Shown here in pieces: positions 1-8,185 of a stretch of DNA of 64,000 bases. The DNA lies in assembly GCF_019443325.1 (NCBI RefSeq), contig NZ_CP080383.1:2666001-2730000 (forward strand). Direction: 5' to 3'. Each line of letters begins with the position of its first letter. Position 1 is the first letter of the stretch. The notes beneath the pieces were generated by a model, which was not told where the DNA came from, did not search any database, and was given only the letters and a program-made list of their open reading frames with translations. A program made the position numbers and the translations under genes. The DNA is from Cryobacterium sp. PAMC25264. Lineage in GTDB: Bacteria; Actinomycetota; Actinomycetes; Actinomycetales; Microbacteriaceae.

Positions 1-1
1 G

Positions 2-463
2 CAGATCATGCGGAGCCCGTGGGGCCGGGTGATCAAGGGCATCCGTGAAGACGAGGATGCCGTGCGTGCGCTGGGCAAGAACGTCTACGCCTACAAGATG
101 CAGTCGCTGATTCTCGGTGGCGTGTTCGGCACGATCGCCGGAATGATCTTCGTGCTCCCGCGGGCCGTGGTGCCGTCGAACTACCAGACATCGCTGACCT
201 TCTTCGTCTACGCCATCCTGCTGCTCGGTGGCGCGGCGACGATTCTCGGCCCCGTGATCGGCTCGATGATCTTCTGGGTGCTCCTGTCGTTCTTCTCCGG
301 CTTCATCGCCCGTGCGGTGGAAGCCGGTTGGCTGCCGTTCATGTCGAGCATCCAGGCCGGGCAGCTGCGCTTCATCCTCGTGGGTGTGGCGATCATGCTC
401 ATAGTCATCTACAGACCGCAGGGCATCTTCGGAAACAAGAAGGAGCTGGCTTTTGTCAAATAA
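2..463 (+). CDS. livM: Branched-chain amino acid ABC transporter permease (LivM-like), 3' part only
   Basis: This is the C-terminal part (about 153 residues visible) of a polytopic inner-membrane permease; the reading frame is open through the left edge of the window, so the start lies outside. The visible part begins with a GIREDEDAVRALGKN stretch, which is the cytoplasmic loop that LivM/LivH permeases present to the ATPases, followed by about three hydrophobic segments and the usual family ending near IYRPQGIFG. The stop overlaps the TTG start of the ATPase gene by 11 bases, so the two are translationally coupled. Family and order (livM-livG-livF) point to high-affinity import of branched-chain amino acids or related amides. 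Substrate cannot be read from the sequence. Confidence 0.9.
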   Translation, partial: QIMRSPWGRVIKGIREDEDAVRALGKNVYAYKMQSLILGGVFGTIAGMIFVLPRAVVPSNYQTSLTFFVYAILLLGGAATILGPVIGSMIFWVLLSFFSGFIARAVEAGWLPFMSSIQAGQLRFILVGVAIMLIVIYRPQGIFGNKKELAFVK

Positions 464-1376
464 CAGCGTTCCCACCGCCAAGCCCGTCAAGACCGTCGAC
501 ATGCACATCGGCGAGGCCGTTCCCGGGTGCAAGAAGAAGGACCCGATCCTCGTGGTCGACGGCGTCAGCCGCACCTTCGGCGGCCTCAAAGCCGTGGATG
601 TCGAGTACCTGGAGATTCCGCGCGGGGCGATCACCGCCCTGATCGGCCCCAACGGCGCCGGCAAGACCACACTGTTCAACCTGCTCACCGGATTCGACAA
701 GCCCGACACGGGCTCGTGGACCTTCGACGGCACCCCGATCGGCGGCAAGCCCGCGTTCAAGGTGGCCCGGATGGGCCAGGTGCGCACCTTCCAGCTCACC
801 AAGGCGCTGGGCCTGCTCACCGTGATGGACAACATGCTGCTCGGCGCCAAGGCGCAGGTCGGCGAGAACCTGTTCCGCGCGGTGCTGCCGTTCCTCTGGC
901 GTCAGCAGGAGTCCGACAACAAGGTGAAGGCCCTCGACCTGCTCGCCAGATTCAAGCTGGACACCAAGAAGGACGACTACGCGGCCAGCCTCTCCGGCGG
1001 GCAGCGCAAGCTTCTCGAGATGGCGCGAGCGCTCATGAGCGACCCGTCGTTGGTGATGCTCGACGAGCCCATGGCCGGTGTCAACCCGGCGCTGACCCAG
1101 TCGCTGCTCGACCACATCCTCAACCTGAAGGCGGAGGGCATGAGCGTGCTCTTCGTCGAGCACGACATGCACATGGTGCGTCACATCGCCGACTGGGTGA
1201 TCGTGATGGCCGAGGGCAAGGTCGTGGCTGAGGGCGACCCGCACGAGGTCATGCGCAACCAGGCCGTCATCGACGCCTACCTGGGCCAGCACCACGATGA
1301 AGACCTCGGCAAGGATCCTGACGCCGAGAAGGAACATGTCGGAGCCATTAAGGAGCTGCTCGATGACGAACTCTAG
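453..1376 (+). CDS. livG: Branched-chain amino acid ABC transporter ATP-binding protein LivG
   Basis: ATPase subunit that powers the Liv importer. Its 307 residues carry a Walker A GPNGAGKT at about 65-72, the signature LSGGQ at about 180-184 and Walker B LVMLDEP at about 200-206, followed by the D-loop and a switch His (VEHDMH). The long insertion between Walker A and the signature and the C-terminal tail are usual for LivG rather than LivF. The start is a TTG inside the end of livM; a 30-residue N-terminal leader precedes the first beta strand, longer than in most LivG proteins, so a later start is possible but no better ribosome site is obvious. The stop overlaps the start of livF. Confidence 0.95.
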   Translation: MSNNSVPTAKPVKTVDMHIGEAVPGCKKKDPILVVDGVSRTFGGLKAVDVEYLEIPRGAITALIGPNGAGKTTLFNLLTGFDKPDTGSWTFDGTPIGGKPAFKVARMGQVRTFQLTKALGLLTVMDNMLLGAKAQVGENLFRAVLPFLWRQQESDNKVKALDLLARFKLDTKKDDYAASLSGGQRKLLEMARALMSDPSLVMLDEPMAGVNPALTQSLLDHILNLKAEGMSVLFVEHDMHMVRHIADWVIVMAEGKVVAEGDPHEVMRNQAVIDAYLGQHHDEDLGKDPDAEKEHVGAIKELLDDEL

Positions 1377-2133
1377 CCCGCTGATCGACCAGACGCCGCC
1401 GCCGGTGCGTGCTGCCGTCGTCGAGGTGAAGAACGTGACCGCCGGGTATGTGCCCGGGGTCAACATCCTCAACGAGTGCTCGCTGACCGCCTACGACGGC
1501 GAACTGATCGGCATCATCGGCCCGAACGGCGCCGGCAAGTCCACGCTGCTCAAGTCGATCTTCGGCCTGGTCAAGGTGCGCGAGGGCGAGATCCGGCTGC
1601 GCGGTGACAACATCACCAACCTCAAGGCCAACAAGCTGGTCTCCAAGGGCGTCGGGTTCGTGCCGCAGACGAACAATGTGTTCCCCACGCTCACGATCCA
1701 GGAGAACCTGGAGATGGGCATGTACCAGAAGCCCAAGGGCCTGGCCGAACGCCTCGAGTTCGTCACCGAGATCTTCCCGGAGCTGCGCAAGCGCCTCGGC
1801 CAGCGGGCCGGGTCGCTCTCGGGCGGGGAGCGCCAGATGGTGGCGATGTCGCGAGCACTCATGATGGGCCCGCACGTGCTGCTGCTCGATGAGCCGAGCG
1901 CCGGGCTCTCCCCCGTGCGTCAGGACGAGGCGTTCCTGCGCGTGAAGGAGATCAACAAGGCCGGCGTGACCACCATCATGGTGGAGCAGAACGCCCGCCG
2001 TTGCCTGCAAATCTGCGACCGCGGCTACGTGCTCGACCAGGGCCGGGATGCCTACACCGGCACCGGCCGTGAGCTGCTGAACGACCCCAAGGTGATCGGC
2101 CTGTACCTGGGCACCCTGGGCCAGGACGACTAG
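1363..2133 (+). CDS. livF: Branched-chain amino acid ABC transporter ATP-binding protein LivF
   Basis: Second ATPase subunit of the Liv importer, 256 residues. Walker A GPNGAGKS is at about 53-60, the signature LSGGE at about 152-156 and Walker B VLLLDEP at about 172-178; the motif QNARRCLQICDRGYVL near the end is typical of LivF. The frame is open further upstream to 1297, but the ATG at 1363 has an AGGAG eight bases before it and overlaps the livG stop by 14 bases, so it is chosen. It is the last gene of the operon and is followed by about 390 bases without genes and a strong hairpin. The binding protein gene lies next, on the other strand. Confidence 0.95.
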   Translation: MTNSSPLIDQTPPPVRAAVVEVKNVTAGYVPGVNILNECSLTAYDGELIGIIGPNGAGKSTLLKSIFGLVKVREGEIRLRGDNITNLKANKLVSKGVGFVPQTNNVFPTLTIQENLEMGMYQKPKGLAERLEFVTEIFPELRKRLGQRAGSLSGGERQMVAMSRALMMGPHVLLLDEPSAGLSPVRQDEAFLRVKEINKAGVTTIMVEQNARRCLQICDRGYVLDQGRDAYTGTGRELLNDPKVIGLYLGTLGQDD

Positions 2134-2441
2134 CCTCACCCGCACCACTCGCTTCACGCACGTGCCCCGGCGCGGACGAGCTGCCCCGTTTCCACGGAGC
2201 AGCCCGGCCGCCCGGGGCACGCGGCGTTTAGCCGCGCGGCCCCTGCGCCCGGCTGGGAGCGCCGAGCTCACCGGGCGCGCTTCGGGGTGCTCCACCCGCC
2301 TCAGGCCTCCCAGCGCCCCTGAGCGCCCCCTGAGCGCCGCCGACGACCTGCTCCCGGATGCGCGTGCGGGCAGGGCGCAGCGAGCGGGGCACGACTTGAG
2401 GGGCACAGCGGCCGCGGGCACACCGGGCGCTGTGGGCACGC
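2134..2441. other. Gene-free GC-rich spacer between livF and the shared terminator
   Basis: About 300 bases of very GC-rich sequence separate livF from the hairpin shared with livK. The open frames here have no start with a ribosome site, no recognisable domain and no coding-like codon pattern. I see no RNA gene in it. Confidence 0.6.
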
Positions 2442-2473
2442 AGAAGGGCCCCGGCCGAAGCCGGGGCCCTTCT
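2442..2473. terminator. Bidirectional hairpin terminator between livF and livK
   Basis: AGAAGGGCCCCGG and CCGGGGCCCTTCT form a perfect 13-bp stem around a CCGAAG loop. It lies between two convergent genes and can serve both strands. There is no long T run, but the AGAAGG/CCTTCT flank gives short pyrimidine tails on both sides. Confidence 0.8.
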
Positions 2474-2521
2474 GGTGCTGTGCGGTACGTCTGCTGTGGG
2501 TGTACCGGTTAGCGGTGGTGA

Positions 2522-3820
2522 CTAGTTGATGCGGGCGTAGGTGTTGTCTGCGCCGTACTGGTAGATACCGATGGTCGCGTCGGTCGGGTCGCCGTTCTCG
2601 TCGAACGTGATCGGGCCGGAGTAACCGTCATAGTCGATCTGGTCGCCCTTGGCGAGTGCCTCGGCGCCCGACTTGAAGTCGGTGACCTTGGTGCCCTCGC
2701 CGCTGCCGCCGGACACCTGCTGCAGGTACTTGGCGATGGACTCACCCGAGACGTCGTTGGCCGCGTAGGCAGCCAGGGCGATCAGGATGACGGCGTCGTA
2801 CGACTCAGCGGCGTAGCTGTAGTCGGTGAGCGTCGGGTCGACCTTGAGCAGGCGGTCGGTGAAGTCACCGAGGGTCGCCACGTCGAGTCCGGGCAGCGTG
2901 CCCTTCGAGCCCTCGACCAGGCCGGGAGCGAAGTCAGCGGTGTAGTCGGCCAGGTTGCCGTCAACGAAGTAGAGCTTGTCGCCCGGGAATCCGCCGCCGA
3001 CCAGCGACGGGGTGATGACCTTTGCCTGGTCGAACGTGATCAGTGCGATCGCGTCGGGGTTGGCTGCGGTGACTTCGGCGATCTGTGCCGCGAAGTTCGC
3101 GTCACCCTCGTTGAAAAGCGAGGTCGCGACAACTTCGCCACCGGCTGCCTCGAAAGCGGCGGTGGTGGAATCGGCGAGTCCCGTTCCGTACGAGTCGTTG
3201 AGCACGATCAGCCCGAGGGTGCTGTTGCCGTCTTCGGCGATCAGGTTACCCAGCACTTCACCCTGCAGCAGGTCGGAGGGAGCGGTGCGCCAGTAGAGGC
3301 CCTTGTCGTCGTAAGACGTGAAGTCCGCCGAGGTGTTGGCCGGGGAGAACTGCACGACGCCGGCACCGGTGATCTGGTCGATGACCGTCTTGGAGACGCC
3401 CGAGGACGCCGCACCGATGATCGCGCTGACCTTCTGCGAGAGCAGGTCGGTCACGGAGACGGTGGCGGTGTCGGTCGTGGTGTCGCCCGAGTCACGGAGG
3501 ATGGCTTCGATGTCGATGCCCAGGCCTGCGTCGTTGACCTCGTTGATGGCGAGCTGCACACCGGCTTCTTCGGGCGGGCCGAGGAAGGCCAGTCCACCAC
3601 TCTGCGGGAGGATCGTTCCGACCTTGAGGGTCAGATCGCGGTCGCCGGCCTCGACGGGGTTGACATCACTGCTGGTCGCTGCGGGCTCTTCGGATGCGGC
3701 CGGCGTGCTCTCCGACGTGCTGCATCCGGTGAGCAGAAGTGCGCTGACGCCGAAGATGGCGACGCCGGTGACTACGGCGCGGGCCGAGCGGGAGGCCGAG
3801 GCCTTCGCGAATACGCTCAT
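2522..3820 (-). CDS. livK: Branched-chain amino acid ABC transporter substrate-binding lipoprotein (LivK-like)
   Basis: Extracytoplasmic solute receptor of 432 residues for the Liv importer. The N-terminus has a basic stretch, a hydrophobic core and the lipobox LLLTGC with the lipidated Cys at about 33, then an Ser/Thr/Ala/Glu-rich spacer. The body has the periplasmic-binding fold hallmarks of the LivK family (GTILPQSGGLAFLGPPEEAG, AIIGAASSGVSK, and QFSPANTSADF). The frame is open to 3946, but the ATG at 3820 has AGGAG six bases upstream and gives a proper signal peptide. It is convergent with livMGF rather than part of the same transcript, so it has its own promoter, probably in the inverted-repeat-bearing region at 3821-3980. 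Confidence 0.93.
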   Translation of the reverse strand: MSVFAKASASRSARAVVTGVAIFGVSALLLTGCSTSESTPAASEEPAATSSDVNPVEAGDRDLTLKVGTILPQSGGLAFLGPPEEAGVQLAINEVNDAGLGIDIEAILRDSGDTTTDTATVSVTDLLSQKVSAIIGAASSGVSKTVIDQITGAGVVQFSPANTSADFTSYDDKGLYWRTAPSDLLQGEVLGNLIAEDGNSTLGLIVLNDSYGTGLADSTTAAFEAAGGEVVATSLFNEGDANFAAQIAEVTAANPDAIALITFDQAKVITPSLVGGGFPGDKLYFVDGNLADYTADFAPGLVEGSKGTLPGLDVATLGDFTDRLLKVDPTLTDYSYAAESYDAVILIALAAYAANDVSGESIAKYLQQVSGGSGEGTKVTDFKSGAEALAKGDQIDYDGYSGPITFDENGDPTDATIGIYQYGADNTYARIN

Positions 3821-3856
3821 GTTGCTCCTAGGGTAAGGGGAAATCGAGAGGTCGAG

Positions 3857-3938
3857 CACGGCAAACGATCGTTGCCGTGTTGCAAAGGTATTCATCGCAA
3901 CGTCCTCAAACAAGGCGGTCGTGTTACAGGCGTGTAAC
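3857..3938. promoter_or_regulatory. Two inverted repeats upstream of livK
   Basis: CACGGCAA and TTGCCGTG (3857-3864 and 3872-3879) are a perfect 8-bp inverted repeat with a 7-base spacer; GTTACA and TGTAAC (3923-3928 and 3933-3938) form a second with a 4-base spacer. Both lie within 120 bases upstream of the livK start. They may be operators for amino-acid-responsive control; no regulator is encoded next door, so this is inference. Confidence 0.4.
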
Positions 3939-4090
3939 GCGACCAAATCGTTACGAAACGCCCTTCTGATCAGGATGCCTTCAGCAGTCGTTCAGCGGGC
4001 GCGCACGGTTTACCCCCAAACGGGGGCCAGCGGGCGGGCGTAAGAAACCGTAACGCGTGGGGCGCTCCGGACGCCGCGTGGCCCGGTGGA

Positions 4091-5035
4091 CTAAACCAGT
4101 TCGGTGAGCAACCGGCGCTGCGAGCGCCCGGCGACGATCATGTCGACCGTGAGCACGATCAGGGCCACCCAGACCAGGCCGAAGCCGAGCCAGCGTTCGG
4201 GCGGCATCGGTTCCTGCAGGACCACGACGCCCACGATCAGCTGTAGGACCGGCGCGAGGTACTGCACCAACCCGAGTGTGGACAGCGGTAGGCGGCGCGA
4301 TGCGGCGGCGAAGAACAGCAGCGGCACGGCGGTGATCACCCCGGAGCCGATCAGTGCGACGGTGTGAAGCGGGGACACCGTGCCGAAGGTGAGCCCGGTG
4401 AGCAGTGACACCACCACGAGCTGCACGATCGCGATGGGCGCCAGCCACATCGTCTCCAGGGTCAGCCCGGTGAGGGCGTCGAGGTGCCCGCCGACCCGTT
4501 TCTTGATCAGCCCGTAGAGACCGAAGGAGAAGGCCAGGATCAGTGAGATCCACGGCACGGTGCCGTAGCCGACACTCAGCACGATCACGGCGATGAAGCT
4601 GATCACCACGGCGGCCCACTGGGCGGCGCGCAGCCGCTCGTGCAGCACGAGCACGCCGAGCAGCACGGTGATGATCGGGTTGATGAAGTAACCGAGCGCC
4701 GTCTCGACGACGTGTCCGCTGAGAGCGGCGAGGATGAAGGTCTGCCAGTTGATGAAGATCAGCACGCCGGCCAGCCCCATCGTCCAGACCACCCTCGGGG
4801 TGCGCAGGGCCGCCACGAGCGGACGCCAGGCCCGGGTCGCGAGGATCAGCACACCGCAGAAGACCAGTGAGAACAGCACCCGCCAGGCCACGATCTCGAA
4901 CGCGCCGGTGGGGGCGAGAAGCAGGAAGTACAGCGGCAGGAAACCCCAGATGCCGTAGGAGCAGATCGCGTAGATCAGGCCGGTTCTGGCGGCGCTGCGC
5001 ACAGCGGGCTTACGTGGTGTTGGGCCCTGCGTCAT
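4091..5035 (-). CDS. rarD: EamA-family transporter RarD
   Basis: Integral membrane protein of 314 residues with about ten hydrophobic segments in two EamA repeats. The opening GLIYAICSYGIWGFLPLYF and the segment FEIVAWRVLFSLVF are characteristic of RarD, the family first named from a chloramphenicol-sensitive phenotype; the natural substrate is not established. The ATG at 5035 follows a basic N-terminal leader; the frame is open to 5122, but that would run through the groES terminator hairpin, so the shorter start is preferred. It lies downstream of groES but behind that gene's terminator and is likely transcribed on its own. Confidence 0.88.
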   Translation of the reverse strand: MTQGPTPRKPAVRSAARTGLIYAICSYGIWGFLPLYFLLLAPTGAFEIVAWRVLFSLVFCGVLILATRAWRPLVAALRTPRVVWTMGLAGVLIFINWQTFILAALSGHVVETALGYFINPIITVLLGVLVLHERLRAAQWAAVVISFIAVIVLSVGYGTVPWISLILAFSFGLYGLIKKRVGGHLDALTGLTLETMWLAPIAIVQLVVVSLLTGLTFGTVSPLHTVALIGSGVITAVPLLFFAAASRRLPLSTLGLVQYLAPVLQLIVGVVVLQEPMPPERWLGFGLVWVALIVLTVDMIVAGRSQRRLLTELV

Positions 5036-5090
5036 GTGCCGGTGGTCCTGTCTGGGGAGCGGTTTCGTTCCGCGAGCACGGACACGAAAA

Positions 5091-5118
5091 ATCCCGGACG
5101 GCCGAGGCCATCCGGGAT
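5091..5118 (-). terminator. Intrinsic terminator of groES
   Basis: Read on the minus strand, ATCCCGGA and TCCGGGAT with an inner GGCC/GGCC pairing form a stem followed directly by five T residues. It lies 20 bases past the groES stop and just before rarD. Confidence 0.85.
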
Positions 5119-5137
5119 TCAACGATATGCGGTGTTA

Positions 5138-5434
5138 CTAGCGAACGACGACCGCGAGAACGTCGCGGGCCGACAGAACGAGGAGGTCCTCGCCACCGAA
5201 CTTGACTTCGGTTCCACCGTACTTGGAGTAGATCACCTTGTCGCCGACGGCGACGTCGAGCGGGATGCGGTTGCCGTTGTCGTCAATGCGGCCGGGGCCG
5301 ACGGCGACAACTTCGCCTTCCTGGGGCTTCTCTTTGGCGGTGTCCGGGATCACAAGTCCGGAAGCGGTGGTCTGTTCTGCATCCACCTGCTTGATGACGA
5401 TGCGATCTTCGAGCGGCTTGATGGAGACCGACAC
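5138..5434 (-). CDS. groES: Co-chaperonin GroES (10-kDa chaperonin)
   Basis: GroES caps the GroEL cavity as a heptamer and helps fold cytosolic proteins. The 98 residues match the family from end to end: [11 protein letters not shown] at the start, the mobile loop with [19 protein letters not shown] (about 22-40), and the [14 protein letters not shown] segment near the end. The start is GTG at 5434 with an AGAGG ribosome site. No groEL follows; the gene is monocistronic with its own terminator, so groEL must be elsewhere, which is common in actinobacteria. Two CIRCE-like operators lie upstream, so repression by HrcA and induction by heat are expected. Confidence 0.97.
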   Translation of the reverse strand: MSVSIKPLEDRIVIKQVDAEQTTASGLVIPDTAKEKPQEGEVVAVGPGRIDDNGNRIPLDVAVGDKVIYSKYGGTEVKFGGEDLLVLSARDVLAVVVR

Positions 5435-5463
5435 GGTTGACCTCTTTCTTAGCTAAGACGTAG

Positions 5464-5490
5464 TTAGCAGACTCACAGCGAGAGTGCTAA
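5464..5490. promoter_or_regulatory. CIRCE operator 1 (HrcA site), proximal to groES
   Basis: TTAGCAGAC, nine bases, GAGTGCTAA. The right arm matches the CIRCE consensus exactly (9 of 9) and the left arm matches 7 of 9. It sits 29 bases upstream of the groES start, where HrcA binding would block transcription or promoter clearance. Confidence 0.85.
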
Positions 5491-5508
5491 GTCGAGTTTA
5501 GGGCGCAA

Positions 5509-5535
5509 CTGGCACTCACGCAACGTGAGTGCCAG
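5509..5535. promoter_or_regulatory. CIRCE operator 2 (HrcA site), between groES and the divergent methyltransferase
   Basis: CTGGCACTC, nine bases (ACGCAACGT), GAGTGCCAG. The arms are perfect inverted repeats of each other with the diagnostic 9-base spacer and match CIRCE at 7 of 9 positions each. It lies 19 bases beyond operator 1 and 43 bases before the methyltransferase start, so it could also affect that gene. Confidence 0.8.
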
Positions 5536-5578
5536 AGTCATCGGGACTCACCCCGGTTTCGGTTGATAGGTTTGCGGG

Positions 5579-6766
5579 ATGGATCGCGCCGAGCTCGTTG
5601 AGCTGCTCTCACCCGAAGGCCTGCGCCTGTTGGACTCCCTGCCGCCCTACGAAGCCGGCGCGGATGTCGTGCGCACGGTCAGCGCACTGCGAAAAAACGG
5701 GCACTCGCCCGCGCTCGTGAACGCGGTGCTGTACCAGTCCAGGCTGCGTGCCAAGGCCGCGGGCAAGTTCGGTGATTTCGCCAGCCGGATGCTGTTCACC
5801 GAGGCCGGCCTCGAGCAGGCCACCCGCCTGCGGGTCGCCGCCCTGCACGCCGGTCGCTTCGTGGAAGCCAAGCTCGCCCGGGTCGCCGACGTGGGCTGCG
5901 GCATCGGCGGTGACGCCATGGCCATGGCCGCGATGGAGCTCACCGTGACCGCCATCGACATCGACGAGGTCACCGCCACCGTCGCGAGCTTCAACCTCGC
6001 CCCCTTCCCCACCGCCTCGGTGCTCTGCGCCGATGCCGCCAGCGTCGACCCGGCCGCGTACGACGCGCTCTGGTTCGACCCCGCCCGGCGCACCGCCGGG
6101 CACGGCAACACCAGCCGGCTCACCCGCGCGGAGGACTACTCCCCCAACCTCGACGACGTGTACGCCCTGGCCGAGCGGATGCCCGTGGGCGTCAAGCTCG
6201 GCCCCGGCCACGACCGGGAGCAGATCCCGGAGACCGCCGAGGCGCAGTGGGTGTCAGTGGACGGCAAACTGGTGGAGATGGGCCTGTGGTTCGGCACGCT
6301 CGCCCGCCCGGGCATCCGCCGTGCGGCGCTGCTGCTGACCCGCGACGGCGTGGCCGAGCTGACCGCGCCCGCCGACAGCGAGGACGTGCCCGTCGGTGAG
6401 CTGGGCGAGTACCTCTACGAACCCGACGGTGCCATCATCCGTGCCCGGTTGATCGGCGACCTGGCCCGGTCGATGGATGCGCTCATGCTCAGCGAAGGCC
6501 TGGCCTATCTCACCAGCACCACGCTCACCGAGACCCCGTTCGCAACGGCGTTCCGAGTGGTGGAGGTGCTGCCCGCCGACGAGAAGAAGCTCCGGATCGC
6601 CCTGGCCGAGCGTCGCATCGGCACACTGGAGATCAAGAAGCGCGGAGTGGACGTGGACCCCGCGACGCTGCGCACCCGGTTGAAGCTCAAGGGCCCGGAG
6701 TCGGGCACCCTCGTGCTGACCCGCGCAGCGGGGCACAAGGTGGCGCTGCTCGTCGAACGCGTCTGA
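5579..6766 (+). CDS. Class I SAM-dependent methyltransferase with THUMP-like C-terminal domain
   Basis: A 395-residue protein of a family common in actinobacteria. A helical N-terminal region (about 1-100) is followed by a Rossmann methyltransferase core with SAM motif I VADVGCGIGG at about 102-111, an acidic ribose-binding strand AIDID at about 125-129 and the motif WFDPARR at about 165-171. The last third resembles the THUMP-like domain seen in RNA-binding methyltransferases and ends in a K-R-G-V-D / LKLKG pattern. The substrate is not known; RNA is suggested by the THUMP-like part only. It is divergent from groES and shares a 140-base upstream region holding two CIRCE sites. Confidence 0.8.
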   Translation: MDRAELVELLSPEGLRLLDSLPPYEAGADVVRTVSALRKNGHSPALVNAVLYQSRLRAKAAGKFGDFASRMLFTEAGLEQATRLRVAALHAGRFVEAKLARVADVGCGIGGDAMAMAAMELTVTAIDIDEVTATVASFNLAPFPTASVLCADAASVDPAAYDALWFDPARRTAGHGNTSRLTRAEDYSPNLDDVYALAERMPVGVKLGPGHDREQIPETAEAQWVSVDGKLVEMGLWFGTLARPGIRRAALLLTRDGVAELTAPADSEDVPVGELGEYLYEPDGAIIRARLIGDLARSMDALMLSEGLAYLTSTTLTETPFATAFRVVEVLPADEKKLRIALAERRIGTLEIKKRGVDVDPATLRTRLKLKGPESGTLVLTRAAGHKVALLVERV

Positions 6767-6777
6767 GCGGAGGCGAC

Positions 6778-7315
6778 TCAGCCGAAGTACGGCGGCAGCA
6801 CCTGGGTGATCACGACGAGCCAGACCACACCGAGCAGGATACCGACCAGGCCGGTGACCAGGCCGAGGATCCAGAGTCCGCCGCTGCGGCGTTCGACGAA
6901 CCGGGCCACGAGCGCGAGCACGACCGCGGCGAGAGCCAGCGGCACCGCCCAGACCACGAAGATACCGGCCAGCACGCTGAGCGAGCCGCAGACCACGGCG
7001 GCCACGCTGAGGCCACGGCGGATCGGGTGGGTCTGGATCTCGGCCGTGGTGTAGACGTAGGGCACCCATTCGGTGGGCGCGGTGATCGTGGACTCATAGG
7101 CCAGTTCCCCGGCGACCGGGGGCCGGGTGAGACCGTCGGGCCGCCGGAGGGGCTGCCCGGTGGGCTGCCCAGCGGGGCGGGGCCGCAGAGGCACCCTGCG
7201 CGGCCTGCCGGGCCCGGGCTTCGGCGCGCGTCTGCGCCGGCCCGACGGGGCTCTGCGCTCCGGCGCTCTCCGGCTGCGGCTCTGCCCGGGTGTCGGGCTG
7301 CCCGGGCTGCGGCAT
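6778..7315 (-). CDS. DUF4190-type membrane protein with apparent frameshift
   Basis: The C-terminal part (frame read from about 7165 down to 6778) has a conserved soluble stretch, EWVPYVYTTAEIQTHPIRRG, then three to four hydrophobic segments like the DUF4190 proteins encoded just upstream. The natural N-terminus appears to be MPQPGQPDTRAEPQPES from the ATG at 7315: its codons end almost always in G or C and the Pro/Gln/Ala composition matches the neighbours. That frame hits a stop at 7094, whereas the membrane part is in another frame. The two join naturally near 7185, in a CCCCGCCCC run, if one C is removed. Function is unknown. It may be a real pseudogene, or a sequence error. Confidence 0.6.
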
Positions 7316-7388
7316 GGGTGGGGCTCATTTCTCAAAACGGCCGGCGTAGTCAGCCGATGCGGCTACCGGCCGCGGGGTGATCCGAGTG

Positions 7389-8063
7389 TCAGTAGTAGTA
7401 GTTGTTGGGCATGCTCGCGAAGACCAGCGCCCACAGCAGAATACTCAATAGCGCCAGGGCGATTCCCACGAATCCGGTGATGATGCCGGTGAGCCAGAAG
7501 CCCCGGCCGCTGGGTTCACGGTTGCGGGCGATGAAACCGAGCACCACACCGGCTGCCGGCAAAATGATCGCCAGGATTCCCCCGAAGATCGGGAAGAACG
7601 CGACGGGCGAACCGAGGACACCGATCACGCCGGCGACCATCGACAGGATGCTCAGGATCGGCTGCTTGGTGGGCGTGTAGGACAGTGGCGGACCGTAGCC
7701 GGTGGCCGGGGCGCCCGGTGTGGGCGGGCCGTAGCCCGGCGGCGGCGGACCGTAACCGGGCTGCACGGCACCGGAGCCTGCGGGCGGGGTGCCGTAGCCG
7801 GGCTGCGGGGTGCCATAGCCGGGCTGCGGGGCACCGTAGGGCGGTGGGGTGGGCGGTCCTTGTGCGGGCGGCGGGCTGGCGAGCGGCGGGCTCGAGGCGG
7901 GCGGGCGCCCGGCTGCGGGTGTTTCCGCGGCGGACGGATCGGAGGCCGAGGGGGTCCCCACGGCGTTGTCCTGGGGGAAATCCGGGACCTGGGGCACGTC
8001 GGGCACCTGCGGAACGTCGGGTACCTGGGGAACCTCGGGGTGCGGAGTGTTCGGATCAGTCAT
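7389..8063 (-). CDS. Proline-rich DUF4190-domain membrane protein
   Basis: A 224-residue protein. Residues 1 to about 130 are a soluble low-complexity region: an N-terminal VPQVPD repeat (three copies) and then Pro/Gly/Tyr repeats of the PQPGYGTP type. The rest has a linker SYTPTKQPILSI and three hydrophobic segments, with the cytoplasmic loop GFIARNREPSGRGFWLTGIITGFVG that marks DUF4190 proteins. The ATG at 8063 has AAAGGAA upstream; the frame is open further but the extension reads as a shadow of the neighbouring gene. Proteins of this kind are abundant in actinobacteria; no function is assigned. It is the middle of three tandem paralogues. Confidence 0.75.
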   Translation of the reverse strand: MTDPNTPHPEVPQVPDVPQVPDVPQVPDFPQDNAVGTPSASDPSAAETPAAGRPPASSPPLASPPPAQGPPTPPPYGAPQPGYGTPQPGYGTPPAGSGAVQPGYGPPPPGYGPPTPGAPATGYGPPLSYTPTKQPILSILSMVAGVIGVLGSPVAFFPIFGGILAIILPAAGVVLGFIARNREPSGRGFWLTGIITGFVGIALALLSILLWALVFASMPNNYYY

Positions 8064-8185
8064 GACTGGTTCCTTTCCTATGCTGCCGGAGCTGCCTGCA
8101 GGACCCGGATGTCGGCATCCGGGGTCTGCGCCGTTGCCGGATGGTCGACCGGCCCGGCCAGAGTGCCGAGCCGGTGCGGCCGGGG

